Below are positions 23,540 to 64,000 of a DNA stretch of 64,000 bases, piece by piece; position 1 is the first letter of the stretch, and each line of letters begins with the position of its first letter. This DNA is from Linyphia triangularis (taxonomy: Eukaryota; Arthropoda; Arachnida; Araneae; Linyphiidae). Location: the NCBI GenBank assembly GCA_963978545.1, contig OZ021723.1, positions 868,001 to 932,000 on the forward strand, in the 5' to 3' direction. The notes under the pieces were generated by a model. It searched no databases. It had not been told where the DNA came from and was given only the letters and a program-made list of their open reading frames with translations. A program made the position numbers and the translations under genes.

Positions 23540-24405
23540 TGCAACCATTCTGAGCTATACAAACGCTGGTTTTTAAAAGAATTTAAGTAATTGCTAAAAA
23601 AATGGCTTAAAAGTGCATTATTTTTTAATGTTATGGACATTTTTGAATCCAGAGGAACGCGGCTAGATATTCAACAAAATTTTGTGTGTTTTAACCGACC
23701 CATTAGATAACTTTTCCATGCTATGTTAAGACCAATTTAAATTTTGACATTTTGAAACTTTTTTGCAAGAGTTGCGCGCCTAAATATTGAGCAAAACGGA
23801 CCAAATTTTTTGTCTGTTCTAACTGACTCATTAGGCAACTATTCCATGCTATGCCAATGCCATTTTTTAAAAATAATTTCCAAAAATTTCAGAAAAATGG
23901 TTTAAAAGTGCATTTTTTGTGTGTTTTTGGACATTTTCAATGCCAGAGGGGCGCGGCTAGAATTTGAACAAAATTGACGAAATTTTGTGTGTGTTTTAAC
24001 TGACCCATTAGGTAACTTTTTCACGCTATTCCAAGACAGATTTCGAAAAAAAAAAATTCTTATCTCCCCTAACGTCGAATCTGTTACGATTTTACGACAT
24101 TTAGGCACATCTTTGTTCAAAGCAAGAGGGGCGCAGCTAAATCTTGAGCAAAATGAACGAAATTTTGTATGTGTTCGAACTGATACATTAGGCAACTATT
24201 CCATGCTATACCGAAGACTGTTTAAAAAAAAAAAATTCAAAATTTTCCAAAAAATTGCCTAAGTGATTTTTTGGGTCACTTTTTACATTTTCAGAGGGGC
24301 GCGGTTAGATATTGAGCAAAATTTACGAAATTTTGTGTGTGTTCTAATTGACCAATTAGGCAACTTTTCCGTACTATTCCCAAACCGATTTCACTAAAGT
24401 TTTTT
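23540..24405. repeat. Tandem repeat, about 125-185-bp spaced units, five copies
   Basis: Five diverged units each carry the phrases AGAGGGGCGCGGCTAG (or close), AGCAAAATT-ACGAAATTTTG, TGTGTGTTCTAACTGACCCA and TTAGGCAACTTTTCCATGC. Units start near 23,650, 23,765, 23,940, 24,120 and 24,290. ORF readings here are chance. Confidence 0.75.
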
Positions 24406-24553
24406 CGGCCCAACCTACTATACAGCCTACTGATTTTTTTAAAAATTTACTTTCTTCAATTACATTTATTTAAAATAACATCTTTTAAGCGATTTCAATA
24501 AGTTATCCTTTAAAAATTTTACTGAATCAGCGATTTTTTCATTTTATAAGTAA

Positions 24554-26400
24554 CTAGCTGCGTGGCCCGTCGTTGACGGATAAACTCAGTTTTTGGTACT
24601 AAATAAAAGTAATATAAAAGTTTAATAAACGGAAAGTTTACAAAGTATGCTGTAGTAATATGTATAAGTATATATATGTAAAAATAAGTACAATAAAGTA
24701 AGTCTGTCTATAATATGTTACGAAAATAGTTTTAAGCACTATGAGTTTAAATCTTTTACAAAATTACATTATAAATTACAGTAAATTTTTTAAACAGATA
24801 TAGGATGTTCATGCAGATATTATTTATTTATTGTCGTAAAAAATTTCATTTATTGTTGGTAAAGAAATAAATTATTTGTGATAAACAAATATCATAAAAA
24901 TAAGTTACTTAATACAGTTATTAAGTCATTGGAGAGCCTCTTTGTAAACAATATTAGAAGTTTTTCCCAGTGGTGCACGGATGTACAAAGATGACCTAAC
25001 TCTGGAACAGGCCACATAAAGCTGTCCATGGGAAAAGCATCCTTCACTGAGCTCAAGTCCAGCAACTGAAAGAGTTTGCCCTTGTGACTTGTTAATGGTC
25101 ATCGCAAAGCAAACATTGACTGGGAATTCCAGGCGTTTGAATTGAAATGGATAATTGCTGGGAATAATGGGAATAAGTGGTATGAAGACAAATTCCCCTT
25201 TACCACATCCTGTGAGAATTTCAGCTTCTATTATGCATTTGTGCAGAGCTCGAACACGGAGGCGAGTTCCATTACACAGTTTGGGTGCATTTAAGTTTCT
25301 CATTAATATTATTGGTGCACCAACTTTTAAAGCAATTTTATGTGCCGGCAAACCTGGCTCTGTCACGGAATCAAGATATTCTACAGGGTAATGAACAGCA
25401 TCATCCTGATCCAGAACAGTATTTATTGAGGAATACACTCTTTCCTCACCAGGAATTAGTGACAAAGCGTAGCGATTAATTTTGGCAGCTGTATCATTTT
25501 TAGGGGCCAATATAGCACGTTCAAAGAGCCATTCACTTTCAATAGCCAAAAAATTGTTGATGTCAGGAAAGACATTCTCAATGAGACATTCTAACGTTTC
25601 AACAACTGTTGCAAGTCCTTGTGGAATAGAAATGAGGCCGTCGTTGTCTGTTGTTACTTTTCCATTTCCTATGTCCATTAATATGCTCGAGAAGTCAAGA
25701 CAGTCTTCATGTATCCGCATGTTTTTGGTCAATGCTAGTCGAGTCGTATGCAACCAAAGTTGCGATCTTTTTAGGCATGCATCCACTTCATCGGCTCTTG
25801 TGCCGCCAGCCACAACTGGTAATGTTTGACGGAAGTCGCCAGAGAAAAGCGTTGTAATGCCACCCATTACAGAATCACATTTTCTTATATCAATTAATGT
25901 ACGGTTTAAAGCTTCGATGCATTTCTTATTAGCCATCGTGCTTTCATCCCAAACAATAAGAGCGCAAGATTGCAAAACGCTAGCCATGTTACTATTTCTT
26001 GACAAAGAGCAAGTAGGAGATTCTGTACGGTTGAGGTCAATAGGTATTTTAAACATAGAATGTGCTGTACGGCCACCGGGTAAAAGAATTGCAGCTATAC
26101 CAGACGAAGCTACAGCCAAAGCAATTTTTCCTTCACTACGATGTAGAATATCATTTGCGATTTTCAAAACAAACCAAACGAAGATTGTCATTCAGGAAAT
26201 ACTAAATTGTGTCTGCTTAAAAACACCAAAAAAAATTTCGGAAATTTTAAAACTCAATTAAAATTAAAAATATATCGCCTATTTTACTCCTGGTCGTTTA
26301 ATTAAGCGATATACCAAATTTCATCCTAATCCGTTAGGTAGTTTTTACGTGAAACGGTCCCCAAATCCGTGCGACAGAAAGTCAGTTTTATTTATATAGA
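24554..26400 (-). mobile_element. Helitron, truncated, with helicase fragment
   Basis: On the minus strand it opens TCTATATAAATAAAACTGAC with A as the preceding base. It ends in a hairpin CCGTC-AAC-GACGG followed by GCCACGCAGCTAG, with T as the next base. This is the A/T insertion with 5' TC, 3' hairpin and CTAG that defines Helitrons. It is 1,847 bp. It holds the C-terminal half of a PIF1-like helicase and no Rep domain, so it is non-autonomous. Confidence 0.9.
24926..26191 (-). pseudogene. PIF1-like helicase, C-terminal part (Helitron)
   Basis: The 421-codon open frame contains, in order, a Walker B-type box (LIVWDESTM), GDFRQTLPVVAGG, a long middle, then NKSQGQTLSVAG and QLYVACSRVRS, the conserved late motifs of PIF1/RecD2 helicases encoded by Helitrons. 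The Walker A (GxxGxGKT) region that should precede it is absent, as are upstream Rep motifs. The frame begins close to the element's 5' end, so the loss looks like an internal deletion. An intact frame despite missing ATP-binding residues suggests recent decay. Confidence 0.9.
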
Positions 26401-26756
26401 TTTCAACGATTAAGTTACATTTGTGTTTGCAATGAAATGTTTCTGTAAAATAATCACACTTTGCTGAATACTGTTTACTAATGCCTACATTTTATATTTT
26501 AGTTTTCTAATTATCAGTAGTATACGTTATACTTCTGCAAATACAGTTTTCGATATTTTATTTATTTCGTGTGAAGAATGCACATCTTTAACGTTGTAAA
26601 TAAATTGTTACTTTTACTTGCAATTTTTGTATTAATCTTTAACATGACACCGTAAATCCAAGTAGTTTCTATGCAATTTTAGACTAATATTTGTGTTTTT
26701 TAAAGTCGTGAAAAGCCGCACTGACGTTAGATTTCTCCCTCTGAAGTAGAACCTTA
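26401..26756. other. AT-rich non-coding stretch
   Basis: Nothing recognised between the Helitron end and the foldback repeat. Confidence 0.4.
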
Positions 26757-27100
26757 ATAATTAATAGTTTAAAAAACTAAAAAATACGCTTTAATAGAAA
26801 AGTGAACTAAAAAGTAGAAAATAATTTTAAATAAGTTTGAAATAAGAAGAGTGATTAACAAGAAATATTTATTTTATCGTAAAAAAGCGTGGGGTGCTTT
26901 AAGATATTTTCATAATGGCTCTACTCTTACCAATATCTGTCATTAAATATTTACAACAATTGACATCAAGCACCCCCGTGATAAAATAAATATTTCTTGT
27001 TAATCACTATTCTTATTTCAAACTTATTTAAAATTATTTTCTACTTTTTAGTTCACTTCTCTATTAAAGCGTATTTCTTAGTTTTTTTAAACTATTAATT
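26757..27100. repeat. Foldback hairpin, about 125-bp arms
   Basis: Left arm 26,757-26,890 (AATTAATAGTTTAAAAAACT ... ATATTTATTTTATCG) pairs with right arm 26,970-27,098 with only a few mismatches. Inner pairing extends to GTGGGGTGCTT/AAGCACCCCC around a loop near 26,930. A partial third copy of the arm follows to about 27,165. Non-coding. Confidence 0.85.
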
Positions 27101-27652
27101 ATTTTCTACTTTAGTTTGGTTTTCTATTAAAGCGTGTTTTTTAGTTTTAAAACTATTAATTATTTTTTCTGTAAACTCTAATTTTTTTCAGTTATTGTAC
27201 AAAACTCTCCAGTTGTTTCTGCCAATAGTCACATGCTTGTCTCAAATTTAAGTCATGTGTATGCCTTAGTACACACCGTATTACTTGGCACAAAACACTA
27301 CCATGTCTCTGAATATGAAAAATCACTAATCCTGAAGATCCTGGTAAGGATAATGCGACTAAAAAAAAACACGCTTGGTATAACTGTCGTTCAAACGACA
27401 AATCTTTCAAACGGCACACCAGGGTTCGATTCCGGAGAAGGTTGGTTGGAATTTAACGGCGCAAGGGCAACACGAGATAATCCTTGTGATAAAGCGACAA
27501 ACTTGTTGAATTATTGAATTGTCATCGGTCCTTAATAAGTATGCCAAATTTCGAGTTAATCCAACGTTTTGAAGGGGGTCAAAATCATGTTCAAAGATTC
27601 CGTTACATACTAACATACGTCTGAAGCTAATAAAAGCGTATTAAAAATATCT
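27101..27652. repeat. Partial arm copy and old SINE/LINE-tail debris
   Basis: The start repeats the hairpin arm. At 27,407-27,500 there is a B-box-like GGGTTCGATTCCGG followed by GGTTGGTTGGAATTTAACGG and GCAAGGGCAACACGAG, resembling SINE head and tail pieces. A widely recurring phrase ending in AGCTAATAAAAGCG closes it. Confidence 0.4.
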
Positions 27653-27665
27653 TTAGTTTTATGGA

Positions 27666-27846
27666 TTGGTTGGTTGTATTCAGATTCTCTGGCACCGTCA
27701 GCAATACGAGGGCTATAAGGCGCCGAAACATTCGTCATTAGACAAGCCAACGTACATTTACGAACACCCATGCCTAACACGGGACTCAAACCCGCACCCT
27801 CGCTGTCTAGAAGCTAGAACGCTAACCACTATACCGTTTGGTCGGC
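27666..27846 (-). mobile_element. SINE-A copy 4
   Basis: Full-length but more diverged (for example GGCACCGTCAGCAATACG). Target duplications TTAGTTTTATGGA (27,653-27,665) and TTCGTTTTATGGA (27,847-27,859) differ at one base, fitting an older insertion. Confidence 0.92.
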
Positions 27847-28204
27847 TTCGTTTTATGGAAATTCTCCCTGAAGATCGGTCAAAAAAATTTCGAAACATTT
27901 TCACTCATAAGTGACGTTTTTCAACATAATGCATTGAAATGTGGTATATAGAGTAAATGATGTATTCTAAATTGAATGAAATGGTAAAAAATAAGGGTTC
28001 GTATTGAAATTTTCGAAGAAAGCGTTACTTTTATTTTGTAAACGGTAGCTTAAGGGAAAAAAAATTGCACCAGATTTATAGAAAATCGCAAGCAAAACAT
28101 TTTGGTGCAAACAGTAAGATTCTACGATAATTAGAACCGAATATATAGCCATCGTTCTGATTTTTTGGGGGGTTACTGTACATGCGAGGAACAACTTCGA
28201 AACG

Positions 28205-28505
28205 TTAATGCGGTTGGTTTGTATGCTCAACGACCTATTTTTATGCAGGCCCGGTTGGTTGATTAGCTGGATTTTTATGGCAAAAGAGCCGATTATCTAG
28301 GCTACGTCAAACATTCTTTTAATGTCTTATTTTTTACTCTGGGGTACTTATAAAATTTAGAAAGTTATAACGCATCATAATCAGGCCGGGAACTACAGCT
28401 TAACGTGGATTCTGAACAACGAACTTTCATGCCTAACCTAGGATTCGAACTCTGTTCCTTTGGCAAGTGAGGCCAGAGCTCGTAACATACAGTCATCAGG
28501 TGGGC
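28205..28505 (-). mobile_element. SINE-B copy split by a LINE tail
   Basis: The minus-strand SINE-B head and body (28,379-28,505: CACCTGATGACTG, GGCCTCAC, GGATTCGAAC-like B box, CCGGGAACTACAGC) and its tail (28,205-28,246) are separated by about 132 bp. That insert begins GGTTGGTTGATTAGCTGG and resembles the LINE 3' end seen at 8,460. A nested 5'-truncated LINE insertion is the simplest reading. Confidence 0.65.
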
Positions 28506-30246
28506 GACAAAGCTGTGCTCATGAAGTCCTGCAATAAAATACTGCTGTATTTTAAATCGATAAAGCTAAATATAATTTTAGTGTACGGCGACTTTTGCTG
28601 TATTATTTCTCAAATAAAACAAGTGTTTTGGAATATATTTGTCATATTTATGCAAAATATTTAAAGCCATGCTTACCTTTCGGGTTATATAATTGTTTTA
28701 CACTAAAATAATCTGTTTACCAAGTACCCATTTTAATGCAAAGTTTTTGAAATTCAATGGTGTACATCTACTTTTGCCGCTGACTCCTTATCGTGATTCT
28801 TCGTTTGGTCCCTCTAATGTGCTGACAAATCTATTGACATTTCAAATTGAAGTTTTTTCTTCAATTTTTTCTTGATAGTAGATACTACTAGGGCGCATGA
28901 GCATATTTAGGAAAGCGACATACCTCAAAAAACGCTTTTAAATGCAAGACAAGAACACATTGTATTGTTTTTAACAAAAAACATACAAAGCTATGATTTG
29001 GAATGCTTCAAGTAAGAGCATCGAAAATTGAAATTCACCTTTCTACTAATTAAATAAGCGACTACTTTTATTGGGCGTTTTCAGTATGCACCAATTCTAA
29101 CTATTGGTGGGTAACATTGCACAACTTTCAATTTCATTTTACTACTGGTCACTACATTTCAATCTGACACGGATTGGTGAAATTTATAGTTTTCATAGAT
29201 TTAAAAAAAGAAAGCCAGTTTGTTAATATTTTTGGTGATTTTTCAAAATTCAATGATAATTTCTAAGGCCACCACTAACCCGTATGCAAAACTTGAACAT
29301 CGCAATTCAATTTGTTCAGGAGGTATGCTGACCATGCACATTTTTTCTAGTTCACTTTTTTGAATTCGGCACGTTTCAAAACGCATAGAAAGGTTAAAAA
29401 AATAATTACTGAATCCAATAGTTTTATTATCCTATATTAACTTTGTAACTGAAATTAAAAAAATTATTTCATCTTTCTGAAGAGTTTCAAAGTCGTCGAG
29501 AAAGCTCTGTAACAGCAAACCTATTTTATGCCTTAAAACTTTGTTCCACGCTTCTCATACATAGTCAACAAGACATTTTCTTTAACATTTTAGTGGTTGA
29601 ATAAGAGTACTTTTCTTTATTATGGGTTGTTTTCATCATCTAACTTTCCAATATTACGGTATCTGGATTTTTTAAAATACTATTTTCAAATTATACGTTA
29701 TGCTCCAATTATTTATGCAGTAGCATAAACAATATTTCAGGAAAACCTTTCTATTCAATGGGTTCCGCATTAACTTTATATTGATATTTTGATGTGTATT
29801 GAAATCACAGAATTTAATATTTTAAGATAAATTAAAAAAAAATGTTTTAATAGCATTTTAAAAGGGATGCAAGCAACATGGTTATTGATTACAAGATTCG
29901 TTCAGTGCAGAAATAGTTTAGCGAGCAGTTATGTGGCAATATATTTTTTTAACAATACCAATTTTAATTCAGAACATAAATAAACAAAATTTTGTTTTGG
30001 TTTAACACTGTATCAATGCCAACTTATGCATCAACGCAATTATTACACTACTTCTTAACCCTTTCGACCCGAATGAGCATACACGCCCCAGTTTCTGTAC
30101 AAAAATTGTCTCAAAGGTACTTAATAGTAAAACATTTTATCTGTGGTTAAATTACTACAAGATTATAGATTTTTACCATAACCTAGATTGGGACTAAGTC
30201 ATAGTCGACTACACGATTAAGATGGTTGGTTGTGTTATATATCACA
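28506..30246. other. Non-coding stretch with one dispersed repeat
   Basis: About 29,108-29,340 is a reverse-oriented relative of 5,992-6,505 (CACAACTTTCAATTTC, GGCCACCACTAAC). Otherwise AT-rich without genes that I can support. Confidence 0.45.
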
Positions 30247-30250
30247 AGAG

Positions 30251-30780
30251 TTGGTTGATTGGGTTTTATTGGCGCATGAGCTTCTCAAGGGCTATACTGC
30301 GCCTATTGGGCTATACAAACCAATTATTAAATCTTAAAATTTAAAAATGAACTTAGACAAAGGTTAAAGAAACCCAATGTATACTATAAAAATTTAAAAC
30401 TATTCAAATATTAAATTATGTTATAAAAACCAATTTCTTTTAAAAATTTAAAAATATTCTTATGAGGTGATGATCCTAAAAGTTGTGACAACGGTGGATG
30501 TGGAGTATTAAAAAAGCGTACCCGTGAAGTATTAACTCCAGGACATTGTGTTAAAATATGTAAAACTGAAAAATAACTCTACAGGTATTGCATGTGAGAG
30601 CATCTTCTATCAGCAGAAGATGCACATTGGTAAAACGAGGGTGGACTATTCTTAAACGTATCAGGATTATATCACTAGGGCTTTTACTATGCCCAACAAT
30701 CAGAGTAATGCTACGATATATTGTCTCAGACGGATATACGATTAGGTTATATTGTCTCAGAAGATTCCCATGAAACGGGA
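30251..30780 (-). mobile_element. LINE 3' end, second copy
   Basis: Homologous to 8,460-8,810: the same tail (GGTTGATTGGGTTTTATTGG on the plus strand), AACCAATTTCTTTTAAAAAT, GTTAAAATATGTAAAACTGA, GCAGAAGATGCACATTGGTA. The coding remnant is broken by frameshifts. It extends further at the 5' side than the first copy. Confidence 0.7.
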
Positions 30781-30790
30781 AAAGAGATAA

Positions 30791-31606
30791 ACTTTAAACT
30801 CGTAGTACGCTTCTTTTAGTATCTCAAAATTAAAATACTTTTCGTATTAAATTTTAATTATACATAAATTGTATCAAAAGTGTTAAAGAAATGTCTTAAG
30901 GCTTTCTTGTGCACAGCGTTTTTTCTTATTATTAATACCCAATCGTTACAAAATTCGTTTTCTTAATTTTGCACTTACCCAACAAGACGACGGTCGTCGT
31001 CCACATGTTAAAGCTGTTGGAGAAAGTAAGCTGGTATTCCTTAACTGTCTTTACAACAGAATAATTAAGAGCTGTCAAAGTCGTAGAAATTTCAGGACAA
31101 CAGCACGTAAGACCGCGAGAGGCTATTGGCCAAAGATGCTATTGTTATCACGCGTTACCAACTCCTGTCATGCTATATTAGAGACATCTGTTGTAACTAT
31201 CGATATAGATAAACAGCTGATTAGAATGCTTAACGCTGGAAAAAAGAAGCCGTTGCCAGATGCCGTTCGGTGGACAAAAATAAGGATTGCCGAGGATTGA
31301 AAATAATATCTTGGGTTGTTTGTATACAGTAGAAATGTCAATTGTAGACCTTAATTAGTAATACTGTGTAGAAAAATATCTACTCTAGCACTTTGCAAGG
31401 TTTCTCGCATTCCCATCCAACCATTAAAGTGAACTGTGATTGGTTAATCATCCACTCAGCGTCATCAACCACTGGCGCGTTTTTCTCCTTGCATTGACAT
31501 CGGAGCAGTCTATCCAGTTGTTTATCTATATCGATGGTTGTAACCACTTTTTCTTAACCATAACTTTTGGATAGCTTAGAAGCTGCTTTGCAAGAAGATT
31601 AAGAAT
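30791..31606. other. Non-coding stretch with a short inverted repeat
   Basis: The phrase ATCGATATAGATAAACAGCTG (about 31,200) recurs inverted as CAGTTGTTTATCTATATCGAT (about 31,515), so a small TIR element of about 0.35 kb may lie here. No protein frame is supported. Confidence 0.4.
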
Positions 31607-31619
31607 ACTGGGAGAAGGG

Positions 31620-31800
31620 TTGGTTGGTTGTATTCAGATTATATGGCGCCGTCAGCAACACGAGGGCTATAATGCGCCGAAACTTTCGTCATTAGACAAG
31701 CCAACATACATTTACAAACACCCATGCCTAACACGGGACTCGAACCCGCAACCTCACGATTTAGAAGCCAGCACGCTAACCACTATACCGTATGGTCGGC
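31620..31800 (-). mobile_element. SINE-A copy 5
   Basis: Full-length copy with perfect 13-bp duplications ACTGGGAGAAGGG at 31,607-31,619 and 31,801-31,813. A and B boxes are recognisable on the minus strand. Confidence 0.94.
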
Positions 31801-31813
31801 ACTGGGAGAAGGG

Positions 31814-32603
31814 ACTAAGATAAATATTTAAATCTTATGTTAAATCAAGTCAATAAACAACTAAGAAGAAATCATCTTCGATAAAATAATCCCAATTTCC
31901 AATCGTAGTTTCATCCAAGCGAGTTTAAAGTGACTGCGACTGTTGAAAGCAATGTTTTTCTGTTCTTGGTTGTAAAAATGGGAATCCAATGCATCACGCT
32001 CTTAGTAATTATAGACCTGATCAGACTGGCAGCTAACATCATCGGAAACCCATTTGGTTGTATTGAGAATTTTCATACGCAAGAGCTACTCAAGGATACT
32101 ATTGTGTATGGAGGGGAGCGAATTCATTCCAGGAGGACTCCTAGCAGAAAACTGCCCCATATTTGAGACTTGAATAAAGAAAATAGAAAAGAAGAGAAAA
32201 ATTGCCTCCACGCAGCCAACACAAGACTAGCTTTCATGATCGCAGCTGTATCCGACGAGGCTTGATCATGATACTTCTTTCATGCTAACCACGCATTTTG
32301 TGAATGAATTTCTGAATATTATACGTGAAAATGTTTTGTTTTTTTTTGTATCTTTTGTAATATGTTGCAAATACAGGATTGTTTGCCAATTGCCATTTAA
32401 AAATACACATAGTTGTAAAATAAAGGAACAATCACATCCACAAAATTTAAATGATAAGTGTTTATTTGCAACTAGTTTCTTGCAAAAACATGTACAAAGT
32501 GATTTATAAATATACAAGAATCTTTTTTATTATTTTTTACAATACCATAATTGAAACACTTGAATCAAAAAACCATTTCATAGCAAGGATTGGATAGTAT
32601 AGT
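31814..32603. other. Non-coding stretch
   Basis: The 78-codon frame at 31,930-32,166 (hydrophobic start, then PFGCIENFHTQELLKD) has no recognisable family and no convincing splice context. The rest is AT-rich. Confidence 0.35.
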
Positions 32604-32607
32604 TTAA

Positions 32608-32824
32608 CCTTTAACTGCTGTGGTTGGGTGGTTTGAGGTTTTTGGCGCAAGAGCAACACGTGGTGCGTACTGCACCAAACAAATTGCTGAACATCAGTTT
32701 AAAGTTAAAGAAACATGGGATCAGAAAAATTAATATAAAATTCAAAGATGAGATATTTTAGGGGGTGGAAGCATTCCGTAGAAAATTACTCGCCGTCTCT
32801 TAGACCGCTTACAGCAGTTAAAGG
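32608..32824. mobile_element. piggyBac-type MITE
   Basis: TTAA at both ends (32,604-32,607 and 32,825-32,828) with a perfect 14-bp terminal inverted repeat CCTTTAACTGCTGT. It is 217 bp with no coding capacity. Just inside the left end it carries a LINE/SINE-tail-like phrase (GGCGCAAGAGCAACACG), so it either captured or received one. Confidence 0.8.
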
Positions 32825-33262
32825 TTAATATAAAAAATGATAGATGAACTGGTAGAGAATAATTAAAATCTTTTTAAAGGCGTACATCTTAAATAAATTA
32901 ATCTTAAGAACAACTCTCCGGATTCGAAAATTGATTTAAAAGGTAAGTGGGAAAAAAAATCAAATGAGAACTAAATTGAAAATAGTATGAAACTACTAAT
33001 GCGTATTTACTCAATATGAACTGCGAAGGGGAATATATTCCCATTACTTTCAGGTTAACAGTTCCCACCAGATAATCTGTAGGTGGCGGTCACTGTAGAA
33101 GCAATACTCGCCAATTTAGAATGTGTTGATGTTTATTGGAAACTGACGTTCAAAATGGTTAGAATACGGCCAATGGAGATATCTTATTCCTGGAATTTCC
33201 TGCAGAAAATGGGTTTTTAGGGCAACAGACTACGCTAGACTTTGTGGTAGGATCTACTGGTT

Positions 33263-33840
33263 GGACACATTTTGATGTTGAATAATTCATAAAATAATGA
33301 AGATATAGACAAACTTATGGCATCTAAACATAGAATAACTCGTATATTTTCATTTATAGTGAACGTTGCTAGAGAAAATTTTCTTTTCCCATTTGAATAT
33401 CATTTCTTTTGAAAATATCGTCTGCCCGTGTTATTAATGTTATGTTTTTCTCGTTTCTTTTGTAAATATCGCCTGCGCGCGTTATAATTTCATGTTTTTC
33501 CTTCTTGGCCACCCAAATCACCTGATGTAACACCACTTGACTTTTTCCTTTGGGGATTTATAAAGGGACATCGTTTACAGGAGGAAAGTGTCGAATAACT
33601 CAAAGACCAGGATTACAGTCGCATTAGCCTCTGTGGATGCCAACATGCTGGATCGAAATTGATTACCGTCTTGATATTCTCCGCGCGACGAACAGCGCAT
33701 GTGTGGAAGTTCATTGACAAGGGGCATAAAACTTTTTGAATTTATCTAACCATTAGTGTTATCAATTTAAATGTGTCTTCATTATTTTATTAATAACATT
33801 CAACATCAAAATGTGTCCACCCTTTTATAGACACCCTGTA
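33263..33840 (+). mobile_element. Mariner-type element remnant
   Basis: Inverted repeats GGACACATTTTGATGTTGAA (33,263) and its complement at about 33,800-33,828, with further matches AAAATAATGAAGA; the outer part (ACACCCTGTA at 33,831-33,840) survives only on the right. Inside, about 33,508-33,600 reads WPPKSPDVTPLDFFLWGF, the third-catalytic-residue block of mariner-type DD(D) transposases, followed by a stop. Strongly truncated. Confidence 0.75.
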
Positions 33841-34020
33841 TTATTGAGATATATAGACAGAACGATCGAGTCACTGAAACAACAATGCAAAAGAAAAATG
33901 AAAGGCAATCTAACAATATTTTCAATATATTATTTCAGTTTATGGATTCCTTTGGGTTGAGTAATTCATATTTGGATATAGCTGAGGTCAGACGTGTTAT
34001 GAGATCTGGTTTTCTTCTTT

Positions 34021-63578
<29,558 letters not shown>

Positions 63579-63667
63579 TTTAAAAACTTGTCTCTCTTTT
63601 AAAGCAAAACGTTTTCAAATCCTTCTTATCTTAAGATCCTATTCCGAAAAGGGAAAACCAGGATCAC
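63579..63667 (-). other. SEC14L: SEC14-like gene, 5' UTR part of exon 1
   Basis: 89 bp between the inferred acceptor (TTTTTTGTTTTCATACAG at 63,668 and above) and the ATG. In-frame stops exclude N-terminal extension. No promoter can be assigned because transcription probably starts beyond the acceptor. Confidence 0.65.
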
Positions 63668-63684
63668 CTGTATGAAAACAAAAA

Positions 63685-64000
63685 ACAAAACAAAAAAACA
63701 TTAAAGGAGATCAGACTACTACTGAAAAATAAATATAATTTGACATTTTCATGAATACTTAAAATTTTATCTGACAGATTTACAAAAATATCGTACTTGA
63801 AACATTTTGGTATCGGAATGTTTAATAGTTTTCTTGAAAAAATGCTATAATTTTATTTCGCCATCCCTTTTAAAACTGTTAATCTCAAAACCAGTTTTTT
63901 TCAAAGTTCAAGTGAAATTATTTCATAATCTATCCAAGGTTTCGGTGTAAGTTTTTTTCACATATCTATGATATTTACTTATTAACTTGATAGCCACGAA
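63685..64000. other. AT-rich sequence upstream of SEC14-like exon 1
   Basis: Presumed 5' intron of the SEC14-like gene. No exon or repeat that I can support. Confidence 0.4.

Noticed and set aside
23902..24262. 97- and 91-codon frames
   Set aside because: Fall in a tandem repeat; the units are not in a common frame.
25155..26261. Plus-strand frames of 64-134 codons
   Set aside because: Antisense to the Helitron helicase fragment.

Overview
This window reads as AT-rich eukaryotic DNA, most likely from an arthropod. A spider is my best guess, but it is an inference from the transposon and SINE mix and from long introns around small exons, not something shown directly. No operons, ribosome binding sites or bacterial gene order are present. 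Most long open frames are transposon remnants or chance readings of repeats.

Host genes. The right half (34,021-63,667, minus strand) holds one complete multi-exon gene for a SEC14-like lipid-transfer protein (CRAL-TRIO_N, SEC14 and GOLD domains). I assembled 12 coding exons by hand. All splice sites are GT/AG, every phase joins, and the product is 396 codons, close to the roughly 400-residue vertebrate SEC14L2/3/4 proteins. A non-coding first exon probably lies beyond the right edge. At 9,290-9,984 (minus) are two well-spliced internal exons of a second gene that I do not recognise. A weak two-exon candidate sits at 1,012-1,429 (plus).

Mobile DNA, left to right: a 0.69-kb pure (TA)n tract; a long-TIR DNA transposon (3.3-6.0 kb); a solo LTR (7.07-7.78 kb); a LINE 3' end (8.46-8.81 kb); a BEL/Pao retrotransposon with identical LTRs, an internally deleted integrase and a late stop (11.08-16.96 kb); a broken Tc1 element (18.3-19.3 kb); further Tc1 and inverted-duplicate debris (21.5-23.5 kb); a tandem repeat (23.5-24.4 kb); a Helitron carrying part of a PIF1-type helicase (24.55-26.40 kb); a foldback hairpin (26.76-27.10 kb); and a mariner-type remnant just past the 3' end of the SEC14-like gene.

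The introns of the SEC14-like gene hold foldback elements, two piggyBac-type MITEs in the wider region (one intronic), a solo LTR inside another repeat, a Tc1 gene split by a 1.9-kb long-TIR transposon, a Helitron inserted in a dispersed palindromic repeat, a 2.26-kb palindrome built from two inverted copies of a transposon gene, and a 29-bp tandem array split by a TIR element. Two tRNA-derived SINE families recur. Five full copies of one (SINE-A) have 13-14 bp target duplications and share a 3' tail with LINE 3' ends in the same window, which suggests a SINE/LINE mobilisation pair.
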